This document shows positions 31,362 through 32,093 of a stretch of 32,093 bases of DNA, piece after piece. The notes beneath the pieces are model-generated. The model ran no database searches. It saw only the letters and a program-made list of their open reading frames with translations, and had not been told where the DNA came from. The stretch is taken from the NCBI GenBank assembly GCA_017469685.1, contig JAFUFW010000027.1:1-32093 (forward strand), given 5' to 3'. Position numbers and translations under genes: made by a program. How positions within the stretch are numbered: the first letter of the stretch is position 1; each line of letters opens with the position of its first letter. The stretch comes from Bacteroidaceae bacterium. Its GTDB lineage: Bacteria > Bacteroidota > Bacteroidia > Bacteroidales > Bacteroidaceae.

Positions 31362-31787
31362 ATAGATGTTCAACCATTAGAGCGCAATGAGCATGAATTC
31401 CTAAGAATCCGTAGCGAAGTAGAAATATGCATATTCCTCACACCTACATGTGTAAAGACTCTAAAGCTAAGGGCTCTATGGGATACAGGAGCAACAAACA
31501 CCAGTATACCAATGGAACTGGCAGAGAAGATGGGCATACCTCTACGTGAAGAAATCGTCATGCAATTGGGTACTGTCAACCAACCATCGCATTACTGCTC
31601 ATTTTATATACACTTCCCAGATGGACATTTTATGTTTATACGTGATGGCGTAGCTGTACCAGGTTCGAGAAATCAGTTAGTGATTGGTATGGACGTGATG
31701 AAGCACGGCAAGACGACAATTGTGCCTAATGGACAGAATGGAGTCCGTTTTTCTATTGAGATTAGTGAAACAGAATTACTAAAATAA
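31362..31787 (+). CDS. Retropepsin-like aspartic protease, start codon missing or non-standard
   Basis: The frame is open from 31362 to the TAA at 31785-31787, about 141 codons, and shows a retropepsin fold: the active-site motif LWDTGATNTSIP (about 40-51) with catalytic Asp, a middle strand region, and LVIGMDVMKHG as the second half. Upstream of this motif, QPLERNEHEFLRIRSEVEI looks coding too, but there is no ATG, GTG or TTG before the in-frame stop at 31359-31361. The first in-frame ATG (31512) would cut off the DTG motif. The gene is therefore frameshifted near 31360 or uses a non-standard start such as ATA. The following gene begins 10 bp after the stop. Confidence 0.6.
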   Translation: MDVQPLERNEHEFLRIRSEVEICIFLTPTCVKTLKLRALWDTGATNTSIPMELAEKMGIPLREEIVMQLGTVNQPSHYCSFYIHFPDGHFMFIRDGVAVPGSRNQLVIGMDVMKHGKTTIVPNGQNGVRFSIEISETELLK

Positions 31788-31797
31788 GGCGATAATT

Positions 31798-32093
31798 ATG
31801 AAAAAGTTCCTATTTGTTTTAATTGTTTACACCTTATCATCTGTTGGGATATGCGCCCAAGGTATAAAGACATCTTTTTCGGAAAAGGTGGTTTTAAGTT
31901 ACTGTGTTGAATATAGTTTAAAACAGCATACGTTCTATGCAGGAGAAAGTGCCACTATCCACGCATTTAAGAAGAAGGGTGGCAGATACTATTTTGTGGT
32001 AGAGACAGAGTATTATGCGACAAGCCTTAATTGTGACAAAATACCATTTTATGCCACTGAAAAAGAACTAAAGAAACTCCCAGATGCGTTAGG
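31798..32093 (+). CDS. Secreted protein of unknown function (partial)
   Basis: An ATG at 31798 opens a frame that runs off the window (98 codons seen). A signal peptide is clear: MKKFLFVLIVYTLSSVGICAQ, cleaved after about residue 20. The mature part has FSEKVVLSYCVEYS, HTFYAGESATIHAFKKKGG, YYFVVETEYYATSL and a Lys-rich end, suggesting a beta-rich domain. No family is recognised. It starts 10 bp after the retropepsin-like gene, in the same direction, so they may be one unit. Confidence 0.7.
   Translation, partial: MKKFLFVLIVYTLSSVGICAQGIKTSFSEKVVLSYCVEYSLKQHTFYAGESATIHAFKKKGGRYYFVVETEYYATSLNCDKIPFYATEKELKKLPDAL

Overview
The window looks like a chromosome segment of a member of the order Bacteroidales, probably a gut lineage related to Prevotella, Bacteroides or Muribaculaceae. 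The grounds are the Bacteroidota promoter signature (TTTG, about 20 bp, TAnnTTTG) seen before many genes, the gene order DUF177-rpmF-fabH-era-der, a DUF3408 conjugation gene, an OMP_b-brl_3-type outer membrane protein, and secreted proteases with Bacteroidota-type leaders. I cannot name the genus from sequence alone.

Layout. (1) 1-420: the end of a DUF3408 mobilisation gene and an oriT-like hairpin, the edge or remnant of an integrative conjugative element. (2) 500-7200: an AT-rich, one-strand accessory block: XRE regulator, a chimeric DUF4236/membrane/FtsK translocase, a HEPN-like unknown protein, a small unknown protein, a DUF4062 (TIR-like) protein and an AlbA_2/ATPase-fold protein. It reads like a defence or mobile-element cargo island and is the best candidate for an undescribed system. 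It ends at a palindrome-plus-promoter element next to core genes. (3) 7348-12671, minus strand: housekeeping operon DUF177-rpmF-fabH-era-der and an orphan histidine kinase. (4) 12740-19728, plus strand: clostripain-like lipoprotein, small unknown protein, aminopeptidase P, C1B cysteine protease, then GH20 hexosaminidase tightly coupled to an orphan ABC ATPase. Two odd repeat structures precede the GH20 gene. (5) 19794-23871: rhamnose mutarotase, a short AraC-type regulator and a large outer-membrane barrel protein. (6) 23987-27357, minus strand: rsfS-ftsH-cdsA. (7) 27393-29875, plus strand: tRNA-Gln, birA, a TfoX remnant, lipocalin and the purine nucleoside phosphorylase/laccase-domain protein. 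(8) 29773-32093: a second accessory patch with gene fragments, a HigB/HigA toxin-antitoxin pair, a retropepsin-like gene with a doubtful start and a truncated secreted protein.

The most interesting signals are the chimeric FtsK island, heptanucleotide tandem repeats at three places within 1.1 kb (rsfS/ftsH junction, tRNA-Gln leader, inside birA), a 12-bp repeat inside and at the stop of the AlbA_2 gene, a 17-bp inverted repeat over the GH20 promoter beside a 22-bp tandem array, and an internally deleted TfoX minigene. All functional assignments rest on recognising motifs by eye; no search was run.
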